Source: a bacterium (GTDB taxonomy: Bacteria; Bacillota; Clostridia; Oscillospirales; Acutalibacteraceae). From it: DNA of 18,203 bases. Both the position numbers and the translations under genes were made by a program. Position 1 is the stretch's first letter. Each line of letters opens with the position of its first letter. Shown here one piece after another: positions 16,054-18,203 of this stretch. A model generated the notes under the pieces. That model was not told the DNA's origin. It worked only from the letters and a program-made list of their open reading frames with translations, and did not search any database. The stretch lies in assembly GCA_004560045.1 (NCBI GenBank), contig SFWF01000029.1, forward strand, positions 1-18,203. Direction: 5' to 3'.

Positions 16054-16081
16054 AAACAGGAATGATCGCTCATTCCTGTTT
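16054..16081 (-). terminator. Intergenic 12-bp hairpin between binding protein and permease
   Basis: AAACAGGAATGA and TCATTCCTGTTT are perfect complements around a 4-base loop, in the 71-base gap between the two genes. On the minus strand it is followed only by TCTGTTAATC after the stem, so termination should be partial. Such hairpins often protect the upstream mRNA or lower downstream expression, fitting the need for more binding protein than permease. Confidence 0.7.
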
Positions 16082-16104
16082 TTGCAGTAATATTTGATCT
16101 TAAA

Positions 16105-16932
16105 TTATTTGATGTACTTAGCAACGATGTCGTCGATGGTTCCGTCGGCAATAAGCTCTCGAATAGCCTTATCAACTGCGTTGAGAAGAGCGGTGTTGCC
16201 CTTCTTGATGCAGGCAGCGTAGTCTTCATCGGCATAAGAGGTATCGAGGATCTTGAGACCTTTGTTGTTTGCTACGAAAGCCTTTGCGGGCTCGTTATCG
16301 ATGATAACACAATCGATGTCTCCGCCGAGAAGTGCATTAACGGCTTCGTTTCCGGTGGTGAAAGAGGTAACAAGCTCATCGCCGAAATCGTCGGTAGCGT
16401 AGATATCACCGGTGGTACCGAGCTGAACACCAACCTTGTAAGCGGCGCCGTCGGCATAAAGATCGTCAACGGTGGTGATCTTAGAATTTTCGGGAACGAT
16501 GATAGCCTGAACACCGTTAGCATAACTGATAGAGAAGTCTACGTCCTTAAGACGGTCTTCGGTAACGGTCATTCCGGCAAGGCCGAGGTCAACAGAGCCT
16601 TCGGATACGGCGGTAATGATAGAATCGAAAGCCATATCTTCGATAACAAGCTCTAAGCCGAGCTTTTCAGCAATCTTTGCGGCTATCTCAGCGTCGATTC
16701 CGACGATCTTATCGCCGTCGTAGTATTCGTAGGGCTGAAAATAAGCGTTGGTTCCCATGGTGAGTTTACCTTCGGTAACGGTGGTAACTTCGGTAGTAAC
16801 GTCGCTTGCAGTTCCTTCATTATCGCCTGCAGGGGCGCTTCCCTTATTTTCTGCGTCGCCGTTTCCGCCGCAGCCTGCAAAGCAGGTAAGCATAAGTGCA
16901 ACTACCATAACAAGTGCTATAATCTTTTTCAT
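16105..16932 (-). CDS. Amino-acid ABC importer substrate-binding lipoprotein
   Basis: This is the extracellular receptor that delivers a polar amino acid to the permease. The 275-residue precursor has a lipoprotein signal: Lys2-Lys3, a hydrophobic core, and a lipobox FAGC with the lipidated Cys21. A Gly/Ser/Thr-rich linker runs to about residue 52. The family 3 binding-protein domain follows, with GTNAYFQPYEY (60-70), the ligand-carboxylate Arg127 in MTVTEDRLKDVDFS, the loop VGVQLGTTGD (168-177), and the hinge return DIDCVIIDNEPAKAF. The ribosome site AAAGGAG precedes the ATG. It is the first gene of the importer operon, with a promoter directly upstream. The exact substrate (Gln, Arg, His, cystine or other) cannot be fixed from sequence. 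Confidence 0.95.
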   Translation of the reverse strand: MKKIIALVMVVALMLTCFAGCGGNGDAENKGSAPAGDNEGTASDVTTEVTTVTEGKLTMGTNAYFQPYEYYDGDKIVGIDAEIAAKIAEKLGLELVIEDMAFDSIITAVSEGSVDLGLAGMTVTEDRLKDVDFSISYANGVQAIIVPENSKITTVDDLYADGAAYKVGVQLGTTGDIYATDDFGDELVTSFTTGNEAVNALLGGDIDCVIIDNEPAKAFVANNKGLKILDTSYADEDYAACIKKGNTALLNAVDKAIRELIADGTIDDIVAKYIK

Positions 16933-16964
16933 AATTGTATCTCCTTTTTTAATTGATTTATTTG

Positions 16965-16993
16965 ATTATAACCCTAATATGCAGAAAATGCAA
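16965..16993 (-). promoter_or_regulatory. Sigma-A promoter of the amino-acid importer operon
   Basis: On the minus strand TTGCAT (16993-16988) and a perfect TATAAT (16970-16965) are separated by 17 bases. The start point would be about 25-30 bases before the binding-protein ATG. Further upstream are two direct TAAATATTC copies (17005-17013, 17015-17023) and several ATTCA repeats (17040-17055). Confidence 0.85.
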
Positions 16994-17004
16994 GTGTTTT
17001 TTAC

Positions 17005-17055
17005 TAAATATTCTTAAATATTCACTCGTATGCACAAATTCATTCATTTAATTCA
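17005..17055. repeat. A/T-rich short repeats upstream of the importer promoter
   Basis: TAAATATTC occurs twice with a 10-bp period (17005-17013 and 17015-17023), that is, on one face of the helix. ATTCA follows three times at about 17039-17055. This may be a regulator site: parts resemble the ATGAAT/ATTCA half sites of ARG boxes, but the arrangement is not canonical. It may also be only A/T-rich promoter DNA. Confidence 0.4.
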
Positions 17056-17077
17056 TAATTTCTTTACAATTTTCGGG

Positions 17078-17105
17078 TTGATTTTGTGCTGATAAGTGAT
17101 ATAAT
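17078..17105 (+). promoter_or_regulatory. Promoter of the marR-type gene
   Basis: TTGATT (17078-17083) and a perfect TATAAT (17100-17105) are spaced by 16 bases. It is divergent from the importer promoter. The start point (near 17112) falls inside the palindrome at 17106-17136. Confidence 0.82.
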
Positions 17106-17136
17106 AGTTAATGTGTTAATTATTAACAGGTTAACT
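17106..17136. promoter_or_regulatory. 31-bp palindromic operator, probable MarR autoregulation site
   Basis: The sequence is symmetric about base 17121: an inner perfect GTTAAT-T-ATTAAC (17115-17127) and outer AGTTAA (17106-17111) with TTAACT (17131-17136). Only two of fifteen base pairs fail to match. It begins one base after the -10 box and covers the start point, the classic place for a repressor to block its own promoter. Confidence 0.8.
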
Positions 17137-17155
17137 GTTTTTGGAGGTAATTATT

Positions 17156-17668
17156 TTGAGCAAAGAAGCTACTACTCCTCAGGCAATTCAGCGGCGGCTT
17201 ATGCATATAAACCGACTGCACAGGTGTACGGTAGATTCCAAGGTCAGCAAAACAGGTCTTCCCAGAAGTCAGCATATTATGCTTATGCACCTTAATCGCT
17301 GTGATTTCAAGGTTTCGCAAAAGGAGCTTGCCGAACATTTTGAGATAAGTCCTGCGGCGGTTGCGGTAACCCTTAAAAAGTTAGAGAGCGACGGCTATAT
17401 TGAAAAAGCCGCATCAAAGGACGATAACCGTTTTAATGAAATTGCCATAACCGAAAAGGGTCGGTCGGTAGTTGAGTTTTCACATAAAGTTTTTTCCGAA
17501 ATAGATGAAAAGACCTTCGAAGGGGTTTCGCAGGAAGAAAGGATCAAGCTTTTGGAAATACTCGACAAGATCGAAGCCAACTTAAAATCGATACTTGGAA
17601 AGGAAGAAAAAAATGAAAAGATGAGGAAACCCTTACGGTGCTGTCAAGCGTCGGCGCCACGGCGCTAA
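17156..17668 (+). CDS. MarR-family transcriptional regulator with aberrant C-terminus
   Basis: MarR proteins are dimeric winged-helix repressors that usually control a neighbouring efflux or stress gene and themselves. The start is a TTG at 17156, eight bases after GGAGG (17143-17147); an earlier TTG at 17141 overlaps that ribosome site. The 170 residues contain the helix-turn-helix SQKELAEHFEISPAAVAVTLKKLESDGYIEK (about 54-84) and the wing KDDNRFNEIAITEKG (88-102). The native protein probably ends near residue 154. The last 15 or so residues (MRKPLRCCQASAPRR) are read out of frame from the exporter gene, a sign that the normal stop codon was lost in a deletion at about 17616-17621. The likely target is the palindrome in its own promoter. 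Confidence 0.9.
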   Translation: MSKEATTPQAIQRRLMHINRLHRCTVDSKVSKTGLPRSQHIMLMHLNRCDFKVSQKELAEHFEISPAAVAVTLKKLESDGYIEKAASKDDNRFNEIAITEKGRSVVEFSHKVFSEIDEKTFEGVSQEERIKLLEILDKIEANLKSILGKEEKNEKMRKPLRCCQASAPRR

Positions 17669-18203
17669 TGATAATAACTGCCCTTATGATGATGGCGGGA
17701 GGCGTCGGTGGAGCATATTTCGGCGCAAAGGCCTCGGTAAATTTTGCGGCCGATCTCAGAAAGGACGCTTTTTCGAAGGTTCAGAAATATTCCTTTTCGA
17801 ACATCGACAAGTTTTCAACCGGCTCCCTCGTAACCCGCCTTACCAACGACGTAACCCAGGTTCAGAACATCGTTAATATGCTCCTACGCATGTGCCTAAG
17901 AGCCCCCGGTATGCTTATAGGCGCACTTATTATGGCGGTCACTATGCGTCCCGATCTTTCTCTCGTTTTCCTTATCGCAATTCCCCTGCTGCTTATAGCT
18001 ATCGCCTTTATTATCAAAATTGGCTTTACAAGATTTGCTAAAATGCAGACCAAGATCGACGGTCTTAACTCTACCGTTCAGGAAAACCTGACCAATGTCC
18101 GCGTTGTTAAATCCTTCGTAAGAGAGGACTTCGAGAAGGAAAAGTTCAAGAAGGCTAACGGCGAGCTTAAAAATGCGGGTATGAGTGCGGTCAAGGTCAT
18201 GAT
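17613..18203 (+). pseudogene. ABC multidrug exporter, 5' end deleted and frame broken; runs off the window
   Basis: An ATG at 17613-17615 with GGAAG six bases upstream looks like the original start, but its frame meets TGA after three codons. The exporter sequence continues in another frame, open from 17617 to the window end (195 codons). That frame encodes the membrane domain of an ABC half-exporter: GGAYFGAKASVNFAADLRKD, then the conserved DKFSTGSLVTRLTNDV, and later FAKMQTKIDGLNSTVQENL and VRVVKSFVREDF, the coupling region near the nucleotide-binding domain. Relatives carry roughly 50-70 more residues before this point, including the first transmembrane helix. A GTG at 17638 could start a shortened protein. 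The nucleotide-binding domain lies beyond the window. Either a real inactivating deletion or an assembly error is possible. Confidence 0.75.

Overview
The window looks like chromosomal DNA of an anaerobic Gram-positive bacterium of the Clostridia, perhaps an uncultured gut Oscillospiraceae/Ruminococcaceae-type organism (inference). The basis is a class B sortase, strong AGGAGG-type ribosome sites with some TTG and GTG starts, sigma-A promoters close to consensus, a class 1B (PyrD + PyrK) dihydroorotate dehydrogenase, and an ATCase with a PyrI chain. No tRNA, rRNA, insertion sequence, phage gene or CRISPR array was recognised.

Layout. (1) Plus strand, 1-2822: the 3' part of a class B sortase gene with a long Ser/Thr/Pro-rich tail; a membrane-anchored protein whose N-terminal domain resembles the MoaB/CinA fold; and a COG2426-type small membrane protein. 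A bidirectional hairpin terminator follows. (2) Minus strand, 12381 down to 2886: a nearly complete de novo UMP operon in the order pyrC-carB-pyrK-pyrD-pyrF-(zinc-ribbon membrane protein)-pyrE-pyrB-pyrI. It is driven by a perfect-consensus promoter and an approximately 170-nt leader with an intrinsic terminator (candidate attenuator). carA, the glutaminase subunit of carbamoyl-phosphate synthetase, is absent. (3) Minus strand, 13794-12433: a MATE-family efflux gene with its own promoter. (4) Minus strand, 16993-13881: a polar amino-acid ABC importer operon (lipoprotein binding protein, permease, ATPase), in which the permease carries an unusual extracytoplasmic domain of about 200 residues. 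(5) Plus strand from 17078: a divergent MarR-type regulator gene with a 31-bp near-perfect palindrome over its start point. It is followed by an ABC exporter gene whose 5' end seems to have been lost through an out-of-frame deletion; the window ends inside this gene.

How the genes work together. CarB (with a CarA encoded elsewhere), PyrB/PyrI, PyrC, PyrD/PyrK, PyrE and PyrF cover every step from bicarbonate and glutamine to UMP, with likely control at transcription (leader) and at ATCase (PyrI). The amino-acid importer is an independent unit with its own promoter and terminator. The MarR/exporter pair would normally form a self-regulated efflux module, but here its exporter looks damaged. The best candidates for something undescribed are the fused permease domain, the sortase-linked MoaB-like membrane protein, the zinc-ribbon membrane protein inside the pyr operon, and the pyr leader, which lacks a clear PyrR site.
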